Part shown: piece after piece, positions 15,924-25,244 of the stretch
Layout of the letters: each line of letters begins with the position of its first letter
Position numbering within the stretch: position 1 is the first letter of the stretch
Assembly: GCA_902773355.1 (NCBI GenBank)
Contig: CACYEI010000059.1
Location: forward strand, 1-32,134
DNA: 32,134 bases
Direction: 5' to 3'
Origin: an uncultured Spirochaetales bacterium
GTDB lineage: Bacteria > Spirochaetota > Spirochaetia > Sphaerochaetales > Sphaerochaetaceae
The notes under the pieces: generated by a model
What the model saw: only the letters and a program-made list of their open reading frames with translations
Database searches by the model: none
Told to the model about the DNA's origin: nothing
Program-made: the position numbers and the translations under genes

Positions 15924-17317
15924 TAGAAAATATGTGAATCTCCTATCAAATACTGTAAAGTATATATACTCTTATATAAATTGATTTTTTCTTGTAATAA
16001 CTGTATTAACAAAGTATTTCTATCAAGTATAGTTCTTAAATATTCTATCTCACCACCATAACCTGAATCTAAAAGTGATTTATTCATATTTATTTCTTCA
16101 TTCTTTAACTCTACTTCTGCATTTAAATATGATATATTAGCTATAGAAAGGTTCATTGAAGTATAATTTTCAGTAACATTATTAATGATTACAGCTTTAC
16201 TATCCAATGTATTTATCCTACTTTCATAAAGATCTGACTTTGATCTTTTCACATTTCTTATTGCTTTCCCACCATCAAAAACTGTAGTTTTCAATGCAAT
16301 AGTAAATAAGGCATTCCAATCATTTTTTCCATACCAATCTGTTTCAATAAACGGTAATCTTGGACCTGAATATGAGGCATTAACCACTAAAGCAATATCA
16401 GGTTTCCAGTTAACCTGTGCTTCAGCTATATTTTTTGAATATTCTGATATATTAGTTAAAGCATATAAAAGTTTAAGGTTTGTTCTTTCATCAGAAACTG
16501 ATTTATCTACATATGTTTTTAAACTTAATTTAGAATAGTCACTAACCAATTTATTTAGTTTTTCATCTGCTAATTCATTTGAAATGTCATCTGAAAGCAT
16601 ATCAATTGAAAAATCATCTATCCCAGTCAACTTAGAGAGATATGATTGCATAGATAAAACTTCTTTATTAATCTGCTCATAAGCTACGTCTACTTGGGTA
16701 CTCTGAACATGTGTATTTAAAGCCTCCGTCTTGAGTATAAAACCATTTTCATATGCGGAATCAGAAAGCTCATTTAATCTTTTAGATATATTTTTCTGTT
16801 CGTTTAAAATATCATGTATTTGATTTAAGAAATATAGAGCCATTACTCTAGTCTTTAACTCCGTTAATGACTTTTCATAGGCGTCAGTATATTCTAAAAC
16901 CCTTATGTCATAAATTTGATTATACAGTTTTAATGCCTTATCCAGTTTACCCCATGTAAAAATAGGCTGAGTAAGTTCAAGCTGAAACATATAATATGTC
17001 TTTTCCATTCCATTATATATATTTATATAATCATTATACCCTGGAATATTTATATAATCTCCTATATTTACACGTATAGGATCTATTGGATTAGCTATAT
17101 ATGTTCCAGTAACTGTTAAATCCACAGTAGGGAAAAAACCAGCTTTTGCATCTAATACATCCAGTTTAGCTTTAGTTATTTCTTCCTGTGCCTTAATTAA
17201 ATCTGCATTATTTAATTTTAATGATAAAGCTAAGGAACTAGAATTATAACTGTCCAATGAATATAGAGAAAAAAGAACAAATAAAAAAACCACAATAAAA
17301 AATTTTTTCTTTAACAT
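15923..17317 (-). CDS. TolC-family outer-membrane channel of the RND efflux set
   Basis: The 464-residue protein has a signal peptide (about 1-22, FVLFSLYSLDS). It shows the TolC/OEP pattern twice: a helical segment with ITKAKLDVLDAKAGFFPTVD, a strand block and FQLELTQPIFTWGK, then a second helical block followed by DIALVVNASYSGP and ALKTTVFDGGKA. The motif pair PIFTWGK/TVFDGGKA, preceding long coiled-coil helices, is typical of outer-membrane efflux proteins. It lies 18 bases downstream of the lipoprotein gene in the RND operon and overlaps the exonuclease start by one base. No clear Shine-Dalgarno sequence precedes the ATG. Confidence 0.92.
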   Translation of the reverse strand: MLKKKFFIVVFLFVLFSLYSLDSYNSSSLALSLKLNNADLIKAQEEITKAKLDVLDAKAGFFPTVDLTVTGTYIANPIDPIRVNIGDYINIPGYNDYINIYNGMEKTYYMFQLELTQPIFTWGKLDKALKLYNQIYDIRVLEYTDAYEKSLTELKTRVMALYFLNQIHDILNEQKNISKRLNELSDSAYENGFILKTEALNTHVQSTQVDVAYEQINKEVLSMQSYLSKLTGIDDFSIDMLSDDISNELADEKLNKLVSDYSKLSLKTYVDKSVSDERTNLKLLYALTNISEYSKNIAEAQVNWKPDIALVVNASYSGPRLPFIETDWYGKNDWNALFTIALKTTVFDGGKAIRNVKRSKSDLYESRINTLDSKAVIINNVTENYTSMNLSIANISYLNAEVELKNEEINMNKSLLDSGYGGEIEYLRTILDRNTLLIQLLQEKINLYKSIYTLQYLIGDSHIF

Positions 17318-17335
17318 TTTGTTTTACTATATTTT

Positions 17336-18205
17336 TTAAGGTTCTGGAATAAAATCCTTTGTTAAAACACGAACATTTGTTTCACTGCACTGAAATGTTA
17401 TTTCAGCATACTTATCACCTGAACTAAATGAACCATCATCGTTATAATCAAATAGCAAATAAACTTTCTGCTCTGGGTATTCCTGTTCTAACTGTTCATC
17501 AGTTAACATATACTTAACAGAAGCACCCCCAACCGTAAAATTACCATGAGAATAAACATATTTTGTTATAACATTTATTCCAGAATATTCTGCATCAGAC
17601 CTCACTTGAGCTGATGTTGTATAAGTGTATGCAGCACGTTGAGGATATAAAGAATCTAAAGACTTTTCAGAACATAACCAAACTTTCTTATTATCAAAAT
17701 CATTTTCAGTTGGAGCTGTTCCACTAACAGATGTAGTGGTATCATCTACCTGACCAGTAAAAGTTGGCATACTATATCTGATTTTTTTCATTTCAATATT
17801 TGCACCATCAGCATTTGTACTATCACTTACTATTCTAACTGGAATTCTTCCTTGGATTTTTTGCTTATAGTCAGATTTATCATCTCCTAGGACTTCAATC
17901 CATATAGTTTCATAATCTGCAGTCTTCCCAAAATCAGACTTTTTTGTTTCCCACACTATTCTATTGACAGTAAAATTTCCATCTGCATTAGTTTTAGCTT
18001 TAGCTACAACATTTCCTTTCTCAGATGTATATACATAGACATCAACATCTGGCACTCCAACCTTACTGCCTGAGTTATAATAAAAAACCTGACCACTAAC
18101 ACCTGCATCAAAAACCTGAGAGCAAGAAATAAATACAGGCATTGTTAAAAACATTATTCCAAACAGACAAAATAAATTGTTTCTTTTTAATAACATATTA
18201 TTCAT
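17336..18205 (-). CDS. Lipoprotein with carboxypeptidase-regulatory-like beta-sandwich, inside RND operon
   Basis: A 289-residue lipoprotein: the lipobox VFISC puts the lipidated Cys at 28. The mature part opens with SGQVFYYNSGSKVGVPDVDV, then TNADGNFTVNRI, the pattern of carboxypeptidase-regulatory-like (transthyretin-related) beta-sandwiches. A second FTGQV...GNFTVGG segment suggests another such domain. Near the end DYNDDGSFSSGD (253-264) looks like a DxNxDG calcium loop. The ATG overlaps the RND pump stop by 8 bases (ATGAATAA), with GAGG inside the pump gene serving as ribosome site, so the product is probably made together with the pump. No RND accessory lipoprotein of this type is known to me; its role, such as stabilising the pump-channel complex or sensing substrate, is open. 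Confidence 0.75.
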   Translation of the reverse strand: MNNMLLKRNNLFCLFGIMFLTMPVFISCSQVFDAGVSGQVFYYNSGSKVGVPDVDVYVYTSEKGNVVAKAKTNADGNFTVNRIVWETKKSDFGKTADYETIWIEVLGDDKSDYKQKIQGRIPVRIVSDSTNADGANIEMKKIRYSMPTFTGQVDDTTTSVSGTAPTENDFDNKKVWLCSEKSLDSLYPQRAAYTYTTSAQVRSDAEYSGINVITKYVYSHGNFTVGGASVKYMLTDEQLEQEYPEQKVYLLFDYNDDGSFSSGDKYAEITFQCSETNVRVLTKDFIPEP

Positions 18206-21200
18206 CTTTTTCCTCTTCTATTTGTTTATTATTGATATTTTCATTATTAGCATTTTTAATTAAAGCCTTTTTTAAATTTCTTTTTTCAAAAATTAAATAC
18301 ATGACAGGTATAATAAAAAGTGTAATATTAGTACTAACTAGCAAACCACCAGCTATAGCCTGACCTACAGAAGCATATAATTCTGACCCCTCACCTACAG
18401 CTAAAGCCATAGGAAGCATTCCAACCAAGGTAGTTAAGGTAGTCATTAAAATAGGCCTAAGTCTAGAAGAACCACCTTCAACTATACTTTTAAATAAAAT
18501 ATTATACTCAGACTTATAATCAAGCAATTTCCCCTTCCCTGTTTTAGAAGTATAATCACTATCTGGACTATCTATTAGATCTTCTTCTACATTTAAAAGA
18601 ATACTAGTTCTTTTCTTATCTCTGATTTGATTTATATAGTCAACAAGTATAATTGCATTGTTAACTACTATTCCAGCAAGTGAAATAATAGCTATTGCAC
18701 TCATTAAAGTCAGTGAAGAATTAAAAATCAAAAGACTAACTATAACACCTATAAGACAGAACGGAATACTTAAAAACATTATGAAAGGCTGTTTAAAGTT
18801 CTCAAACTGAATAACCATGACCATGAAAACCAAAAATATGGCTATTATTGCAGCAGTTATAACATTACTTAAAGAATCTGTTATAAGCCCCATAATCCCT
18901 GCATTTTTAGTTTCAACTCCAGAAGGAAGCGGGTTTTCCCTTATAAAATTTTCTACTGCTCTGTTTACTCCAGAAGTATCTTCACTCACTAACGTAGCTC
19001 CCACAGTTACAGCTAAGGCTCTTTCACTGTGTTTTATAGAAGAAACTGTACTATCTAGTGATAAGTTTGCTAAATCCGAAAAATATACCGTATTTCCAGA
19101 CAATGTAGTAACATTCATTCTACTTAGAACTTCCGGATCTATATCATTTTCATTTATATCACTATTCAAATGAATATTACGTCTGTTTCCATCAGCATCC
19201 GTAAAATTTCCAACATCCACACCATTAAAAAGAATACCAGAAATCATTCCAGCTTCATAAGATGTAATTCCTAAACTACTCAAATTCTCCTGATCAAGTT
19301 TTATAGATAATAGCCTTTTATCAAAATTAGTATCTATAGATGTTTGAACTACATTTGGATTGTTTTCAAGATAGTTCCTAATTTTAACTGCACTTTCATA
19401 AAGTTTATTTAAATCAGTACCTACAAGCTGTAACTTATAACCACCTCCATCTGATACATATCCCACTAATCTATCAAAGCCACCATTAGTAACAGTAACT
19501 TTAGCATCAGGAACAAGCGAAGATAATTTTTCTTGGATATCTAAAATAATATCCTGTACATTTCTCCTATTGCCTGTTTTAAGCATGACATACATATATC
19601 CATGATTAGGTATAGATGTAAACCTTGAAAAAAGGTCCGTGTCACTTCCAATATAAACAGATATTCCCTCATTTTCTGGAACTTCTTCTCTGACTATATC
19701 AGACGCCGTACGCATTTTTTCCTCTGTTTCACTCAGCATGTATCCTGCTGGGAATTCAAATGAAATATAAAACTCACCAGTATCTACAGATGGAATAAAA
19801 CTATAGCCTAGTCCCCCTATTAACATAAATGATAAAGACAATAAAAGAACAGGAAGGATTATAACATATGCCCTATGATTTAAGCTCCAGTTAAGACCTT
19901 TTTTATAATAGCCTTCCAGCTTATCATTCATCTTCATAAACCAGGTTTTTTTAGGTTCTTTATAGGACTTTCCCATTATTGTTTTAATAAGAAAAGGGAC
20001 AACCACTATAGAAACAATTAGAGAAGCAACCATACATAAAATTAGAATCAGGGCAAAGCCATTTAAAATCATCCCCATAATTCCGTTTAAAAAACAAATG
20101 GGAAGAAAAACAACCACAGTGGTCAGAACACTAGCTACAATAGAAGCACCAACTTCATCACTACCTCTAAAAATAGCTTCATCTACAGTAAAGTTTTTTC
20201 TTCCAAGATATCTTGAAGCCTGTTCTATCATTACCGTAGAGCCATCAACTATCATACCTAGAGCTACAACAAAGCTAGCGGTAGTCATAAGATTTATTGT
20301 ATTTCCAGATACCCTCATTGCTATAAAAGTGAACAAAAATGAAAGAGGAATAGAAAGTCCTATAACAATAGTAGCCCTAAAATTATTCAAATACAAAAAA
20401 ATTACCACTACTGCAATAATTATACCCAGGATTCCTGAAGATAAAACATTTGAAAGAGAACTCTTTATTGATTTAGAATCATCAGCAAAAATCTTGTAAG
20501 TTAAGGCACCATCTGTATCTTCACTGATTTCTTCCAAAACTTTTTTTATTTCACCATTAATTTTAACTGTATTTCCTGAAGCTCTTTTACTAACAGAAAC
20601 CATTATCAAATTTGAACCTTCAGATAACACTAAAGTTTCACTTTTAGGATAAGCCAAAGTTACATCTGCTACATCTTTTAATCTAATTATTACATTATCA
20701 TTTGCACCTACGGGAAGATTTTTAAATTCTTCTAAATCTGTTATTTTACCATCTAGTAAAATATCCATATTGTTCCCCTGATAAGATGCCATCCCTAAAG
20801 GTACACTTAAATTACTATAATTCAGTACCTGATAAACCTGAAGTACACTTATATTCTTACTCTGCAAATCATCAGTTCTAAGTTTAATATTTACTTGAAG
20901 ATCTGAAGCACCTGATATATTAATCTCAGATACACCATCAATTTTAGTCAGTTTTGGCTTTAAAGTATCAGAGATATAATTTAAAATCCTTCCAGTGTCA
21001 TTACCACCAATAATTGCAAATTCCATTATTGGAAGCATAGTGGCTCCACCTACAAATGATACAGGTTTCTGTGCATCCTCTGGTAAATCTTCATTTAGCC
21101 TATCTATTCTATATCTTAAATCATTAAGTTGTTCATAAGGATCCACTCCATCCTGATAAACAATTGAAATCCAACTTATAGAATCAGTGCTAGTACTGGA

Positions 21201-21440
21201 CATACTTTTATAATTTGGCAAAGTAGCAAACTCATCTTCAAGAATTTTAGTAACTTCTTCTTCAATTTCTTTAGCTGTGGCACCAGGATAAACAGTAAAA
21301 ACTTCTACTTCAGGCATAGAAATATCTGGTAAGAATTCTCTGCTTATACCTAAAATACAGTAAATGCCAAACAGTACTAATGCTATTAAAATCATAGCAA
21401 TAATAACTGGATGTTTAACTGCAAATCTGGTTATCTTCAT
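18198..21440 (-). CDS. RND-family efflux pump, hydrophobe/amphiphile (AcrB-like) type
   Basis: A 1080-residue inner-membrane pump, the usual length for the HAE class. It starts with TM1 (AVKHPVIIAMILIALVLFGI), has two large periplasmic loops (about 40-330 and 560-850), and two bundles of about six membrane segments. In TM4 the segment ALGMIVDGSTVMIEQ keeps the proton-relay Asp399, but the second Asp of AcrB is Gly, as in HAE1-type pumps with one TM4 acid. The C-terminal part includes a short insertion (about 975-1005, charged) between TM10 and TM11. The ATG overlaps the adaptor stop by 4 bases. Substrates may be drugs, lipids or bile-type compounds; the sequence does not tell. Confidence 0.95.
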   Translation of the reverse strand: MKITRFAVKHPVIIAMILIALVLFGIYCILGISREFLPDISMPEVEVFTVYPGATAKEIEEEVTKILEDEFATLPNYKSMSSTSTDSISWISIVYQDGVDPYEQLNDLRYRIDRLNEDLPEDAQKPVSFVGGATMLPIMEFAIIGGNDTGRILNYISDTLKPKLTKIDGVSEINISGASDLQVNIKLRTDDLQSKNISVLQVYQVLNYSNLSVPLGMASYQGNNMDILLDGKITDLEEFKNLPVGANDNVIIRLKDVADVTLAYPKSETLVLSEGSNLIMVSVSKRASGNTVKINGEIKKVLEEISEDTDGALTYKIFADDSKSIKSSLSNVLSSGILGIIIAVVVIFLYLNNFRATIVIGLSIPLSFLFTFIAMRVSGNTINLMTTASFVVALGMIVDGSTVMIEQASRYLGRKNFTVDEAIFRGSDEVGASIVASVLTTVVVFLPICFLNGIMGMILNGFALILILCMVASLIVSIVVVPFLIKTIMGKSYKEPKKTWFMKMNDKLEGYYKKGLNWSLNHRAYVIILPVLLLSLSFMLIGGLGYSFIPSVDTGEFYISFEFPAGYMLSETEEKMRTASDIVREEVPENEGISVYIGSDTDLFSRFTSIPNHGYMYVMLKTGNRRNVQDIILDIQEKLSSLVPDAKVTVTNGGFDRLVGYVSDGGGYKLQLVGTDLNKLYESAVKIRNYLENNPNVVQTSIDTNFDKRLLSIKLDQENLSSLGITSYEAGMISGILFNGVDVGNFTDADGNRRNIHLNSDINENDIDPEVLSRMNVTTLSGNTVYFSDLANLSLDSTVSSIKHSERALAVTVGATLVSEDTSGVNRAVENFIRENPLPSGVETKNAGIMGLITDSLSNVITAAIIAIFLVFMVMVIQFENFKQPFIMFLSIPFCLIGVIVSLLIFNSSLTLMSAIAIISLAGIVVNNAIILVDYINQIRDKKRTSILLNVEEDLIDSPDSDYTSKTGKGKLLDYKSEYNILFKSIVEGGSSRLRPILMTTLTTLVGMLPMALAVGEGSELYASVGQAIAGGLLVSTNITLFIIPVMYLIFEKRNLKKALIKNANNENINNKQIEEEKDE

Positions 21441-22495
21441 ATAACTCTAACCTTCATACCATCTAGTAAATTTGACTGACCTTCTACCACAAACATATAT
21501 TCTGAAAAATCTTCTGGTACTGCAAAATATTCATTATTGTAAATTTCAGGTATAAAATTGAAATATGACACAGAAGAATCAGACATATTATAAAAATAAA
21601 GAGATCCATCTGTATTAATAATACTGCTTTTTAGCAAATAAACATCTTCATAGGTTCTATAAACTAAATTAACCTTCACATACATTCCAGGTCTGAATTT
21701 TTCTACATTACTTGAAAGTGTAAGGATAAGTTTGAACGTCTTAGACTCTGGAGAAACATAAGGAGATATTGATTTTATCATTCCTTGTGCCTTAGTTTCA
21801 TCCCTAATAATTTCAGCTTTTATGTTATCCTTGTTATCATTAATTACATCAAAATATGATTCAGGAACATTTAAACTGATTTCTAATTCATTTAAATCTG
21901 CAATTATATAGATATAATCCTGAGGAGAAGCAACAGAACCTACTGCACTATTTTTCATTAGAACAGTGCCACTAACAGGAGCTAGAACTTCTGTGTATCC
22001 AAGCTGAACCTTTGCTAATTCATACTGAGCTTTATATGCATCATATTGAGCCTTAGCTTCTTCATAACTTTGTTTTGTTGTAGCCCCTATTTCATACAGA
22101 TTAGTCAATCTTTCAAATGTAGATTTTGAAGCTAGATAAACAGCTTCTGCTTGATCAAGCTGGAGTTTATAAGGCTCTGGATCCACTATAGCTAAAAGCT
22201 GATCCTTTTCTACATAATCACCCACATCAGATTTGTATTCCTTTACAGTACCTGAAACAAATGGAACCACCGGTATCATAGCTGATGCCTGAACATATCC
22301 TGAAAGAGTCAATGTTTGCTCTAATGTTGATTTTACTGGCCTTTCAACCTTAACAGGATTTAGAGGTTCTACATAACTTCTGTTGTCCCTATTTAACAAA
22401 AAGTACCAAATTAAATACGCCAAAACACCTATTACTGATAGAGTAATTAGCCATCTTAAAAAAATTACAAAACCCTTTTTCATAAATTTAAACAA
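21437..22495 (-). CDS. RND efflux periplasmic adaptor (HlyD family)
   Basis: The 352-residue adaptor links the RND pump to the TolC-like channel. It has an N-terminal membrane anchor (about 10-32), a lipoyl half-motif (VSGTVKEYKSDVGDYVEKDQLLAIVDP), a helical hairpin (about 110-170), the second half (LAPVSGTVLMKNSAVG), and a beta-barrel domain with FRPGMYVKVNLVY. The likely start is TTG at 22495, because AGAGA lies 6 bases upstream of it; the alternative ATG is four codons later at 22483 but sits too far from that site. It begins 31 bases after the one-pass membrane protein gene and overlaps the pump gene by 4 bases. Confidence 0.92.
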   Translation of the reverse strand: MFKFMKKGFVIFLRWLITLSVIGVLAYLIWYFLLNRDNRSYVEPLNPVKVERPVKSTLEQTLTLSGYVQASAMIPVVPFVSGTVKEYKSDVGDYVEKDQLLAIVDPEPYKLQLDQAEAVYLASKSTFERLTNLYEIGATTKQSYEEAKAQYDAYKAQYELAKVQLGYTEVLAPVSGTVLMKNSAVGSVASPQDYIYIIADLNELEISLNVPESYFDVINDNKDNIKAEIIRDETKAQGMIKSISPYVSPESKTFKLILTLSSNVEKFRPGMYVKVNLVYRTYEDVYLLKSSIINTDGSLYFYNMSDSSVSYFNFIPEIYNNEYFAVPEDFSEYMFVVEGQSNLLDGMKVRVI

Positions 22496-22526
22496 ACCAA
22501 TTCTCTTTAAATAATTATTTTATATT

Positions 22527-22997
22527 TTACAAGACGGGATCTATCATGAATTCGTCTGTTATAACAACATCATCTTCCAAAGAAGGTGTTTCAACTACTG
22601 TTGGAATAAATTTTGACATATATACATTTTCTTCCGCTCCATTAATCAAAGCAGGTAAATTAATAACAACACCATCCCATGAATAAGGTATTCTAATTTT
22701 AAACTCATATTCTTTGGGTTCGTCACCCCTGGATTCTATAACTTTTAAGATAAAGTTGAAAGACTGTCCCATGCATGTATCAGAAATTCTTTCACGTGAA
22801 AAAATTTGACCTTTTAGTTCTCCTTTAACCATTAAATCCACTCTGTAAACTGAATTATACGTAAGATTCTGTGACTCAAATGTCTTATTATCAAAATAGA
22901 TTGTATGCCCACGACCTATAACAAACATAAAAAATGCAAGTAAAATTATAACTAGTATGGATATGGATCTATATAAAAATTTTTTTGATATCTTCAT
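22527..22997 (-). CDS. Single-pass membrane protein of the importer cassette, unknown function
   Basis: A 156-residue protein with one membrane segment (about 11-28, SILVIILLAFFMFVIG) and an outside domain beginning GRGHTIYFDNKTFE. The domain is strand-rich (VDLMVKGELKGQ, YEFKIRIPYSWDGVVINLP) and ends in an acidic tail (SLEDDVVITDEFMIDPVL). I recall such proteins (possibly the DUF6672 family) beside DUF3798-type ABC importers; this memory is unverified. It sits 12 bases after the second permease gene with AGGAA before the ATG, and the RND adaptor follows, so it is at the junction of import and efflux genes. No catalytic motif is visible. Confidence 0.7.
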   Translation of the reverse strand: MKISKKFLYRSISILVIILLAFFMFVIGRGHTIYFDNKTFESQNLTYNSVYRVDLMVKGELKGQIFSRERISDTCMGQSFNFILKVIESRGDEPKEYEFKIRIPYSWDGVVINLPALINGAEENVYMSKFIPTVVETPSLEDDVVITDEFMIDPVL

Positions 22998-23009
22998 AAT
23001 AAGTTCCTA

Positions 23010-24125
23010 TTAAGCCTGTTTAGATTGAGATAATCTAGTCTGAGATAAACCTAAAGATCTTCCCACTTCTCTAAGTGCTTTTCTTTTTTTAGTTTCATAC
23101 ATAATCAACGCAAAAGTTATGACAGCATAAGAAACAAACACTCTGAAGTACTCTCCTATCATAGAATTACCCATTAATTTAGTTCCTGCACTTGGAGCTA
23201 CTATAAACAGGATATGAAAAAGTGTAACACCTAAAAAAACATTGCCTATGGTAGCTTTATCTACTGAGGCACCACCTACTAAAAGCGCAGCTATACAGAA
23301 CATACCTATTTGAGAATGTGCAGTGTATGTAGATAAATTACCCATATTCTGAAGATAAATAATCATCCCAAAACCAGCTAATACAGTAGAAATAACAATA
23401 GAAATAATACGGGTTTTTTCTACATTTATACCACTAGCTCTAGCCACTTCCATGTCCTGACCTACTGCTCTCATATCTTGCCCTAATTTAGTTTTTCTAA
23501 ACCATAATATAAACAAACAAAGCAAAGCTATAACAATAAACGTAAAAAGCGGAATTTTTACCGTTCCAATTCTTATAGCTAAAAGGTTATCCAAGCTCTG
23601 TCGCATGGCTAAAAGGCTTACTGTGTTTCTGATACCATAACCTCTTGGAAGAAGAATTGAAGAATGTACTATAGGAATTACCACACCCATAGCATATAAA
23701 ACTATTAATTGGTATATACCATTTATGAAATAGTTCATTATATAGCCTGTAATCATTTCTCTACCTTTAGCCAAATTCATTATTTTTCCTGAAATTGTAC
23801 CTAGAAGTATAGATATAGGAACAGAAATAATCATGGCAAGGATCATTCCAGGTATCCCCCAGATTTGCCAATCTGATACAAGAATCAAACCTATTTCACC
23901 TGCCATAGCACCTAATGTCATACCAAAATTCAAACCCATACCTGCCATAATAGGAATAAGTAAGCTAAGTATTAAAAAACTATTCCTAGCTATTCTAGTG
24001 ACTATTTCTGCCAGTAAATATGAAAAAGAGAAACCTGAAAGAGGAATAGCTACAGAACAGATTAATACAAACATTAATGGAACTAAATTATTTGATATAA
24101 AACTAACTATTGTATTTTTTTTCAT
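23010..24125 (-). CDS. ABC importer permease 2 (branched-chain/sugar/nucleoside type)
   Basis: A 371-residue polytopic protein of the BPD_transp_2 family, used by BMP-, ribose- and branched-chain-type importers. About ten membrane segments are visible. The family helix-loop signature GMGLNFGMTLGAMAGEIG occurs at about 63-80, and the coupling region KLGQDMRAVGQDMEVARASGINVEKTR near 215-240. The C-terminus is a cytoplasmic basic tail. The ATG overlaps the stop of permease 1 by 4 bases. The two permeases are similar enough to form a heterodimer with the double-NBD ATPase. The substrate is not readable; the neighbourhood makes a nucleoside- or vitamin-like cargo possible. Confidence 0.92.
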   Translation of the reverse strand: MKKNTIVSFISNNLVPLMFVLICSVAIPLSGFSFSYLLAEIVTRIARNSFLILSLLIPIMAGMGLNFGMTLGAMAGEIGLILVSDWQIWGIPGMILAMIISVPISILLGTISGKIMNLAKGREMITGYIMNYFINGIYQLIVLYAMGVVIPIVHSSILLPRGYGIRNTVSLLAMRQSLDNLLAIRIGTVKIPLFTFIVIALLCLFILWFRKTKLGQDMRAVGQDMEVARASGINVEKTRIISIVISTVLAGFGMIIYLQNMGNLSTYTAHSQIGMFCIAALLVGGASVDKATIGNVFLGVTLFHILFIVAPSAGTKLMGNSMIGEYFRVFVSYAVITFALIMYETKKRKALREVGRSLGLSQTRLSQSKQA

Positions 24126-25213
24126 TTTGAGACCTCAGATTTCCTTGTTAATGCATATATAATCATACCATTAGAAACTATCACCCTGATAACTTCACTC
24201 ATATCCATATGTATCATAGAATTAATGACAGTTGGTGTCATGGTAACAATCCCTTGAAACAAAAATGTTCCTATAATTACATTTGTAATACTAGCCTTAT
24301 TAACTGTAGCTCCACCTATCAATATGGCAGATACAGCTGGCAGTGCCATATTAAACGGAGCATTGTATAGCTGAATGAAACCAAAACCTTGTTCATAAAC
24401 CAAAATTCCAACAGCACCAAGCCATGTAGACATAATAACACTAAGTGCCCTGACCCTATCTATATTAACACCACAAGCCCTTGCAAATTTTGCATTTGAG
24501 CCTACTGCAGTCATAGCTGTTCCTGTTTTAGTATGTAAGAAAGCCCATATACCTAAAGCTAAAATCCCAAAAAACAAAAGTGCACCAGTAGGAATAGATA
24601 GATGACCTATATTAATTCTTAAAAACCCCGATAGTGCCTGATTAAAATATCCATCTAAAGATATAGTGGTTCTAAGCCCTGTTCCAGCATAACCCCAAAC
24701 CATATTTGGACTATGATACGGAAGCAGAAGCCACATCATACACATAAGAGAAACAGCAGAAAATCCGACATAAGTGGCAATCATCATTTCTCCACCTTTT
24801 ATTTTGTTAAGCAGAAATCCATACAATGTTCCAAACAAAACAGCAAAAGGGGTAGCAAGTAAAATAGCCATCCAAAACGTTGTAGCACCTGTAAAACCTA
24901 ACTCAATTGATAAAGTAGCCCCTAGAAGTCCAGCAATAATACCAAGAGGAAGACCAAAATTAAGGCCACATCCAGAATGTATCATAGGAACCATGGCTAA
25001 AACTAATACAGCATTCCAGCTAAATCTATTTAACGTATTACTAAGCTGTGTGAAAAAATTAGCACCTACAAACGGGGCTAAAATAAACATCAACAGCAAA
25101 AAAAGAGAGATAATCAACCGTGGAAGCCCAAAAGACTTAACAGCAGATTTTACTGTACCCATAAAACTATTGTTATCATCTATCAAATCTGTTTTTATAA
25201 TTGTCTTTCCCAT
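24122..25213 (-). CDS. ABC importer permease 1 (branched-chain/sugar/nucleoside type)
   Basis: The 363-residue partner of permease 2. It shares the glycine-rich GCGLNFGLPLGIIAGLLG segment (about 82-99) and the coupling region TGTAMTAVGSNAKFARACGVNIDRVR (about 230-255). About ten membrane segments are seen. An N-terminal extension of about 30 polar residues (KTDLIDDNNSFMG) precedes the first segment. GGAG lies upstream of the ATG, 31 bases after the ATPase stop. With the ATPase and binding protein it completes a canonical importer. Confidence 0.92.
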   Translation of the reverse strand: MGKTIIKTDLIDDNNSFMGTVKSAVKSFGLPRLIISLFLLLMFILAPFVGANFFTQLSNTLNRFSWNAVLVLAMVPMIHSGCGLNFGLPLGIIAGLLGATLSIELGFTGATTFWMAILLATPFAVLFGTLYGFLLNKIKGGEMMIATYVGFSAVSLMCMMWLLLPYHSPNMVWGYAGTGLRTTISLDGYFNQALSGFLRINIGHLSIPTGALLFFGILALGIWAFLHTKTGTAMTAVGSNAKFARACGVNIDRVRALSVIMSTWLGAVGILVYEQGFGFIQLYNAPFNMALPAVSAILIGGATVNKASITNVIIGTFLFQGIVTMTPTVINSMIHMDMSEVIRVIVSNGMIIYALTRKSEVSK

Positions 25214-25244
25214 ATATAATTCTCCATTGTTCTACACATACTAC

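Noticed and set aside
19900-20499. Plus-strand open frame opposite the RND pump
   Set aside because: Shadow of the pump gene; no ribosome site and no domain.
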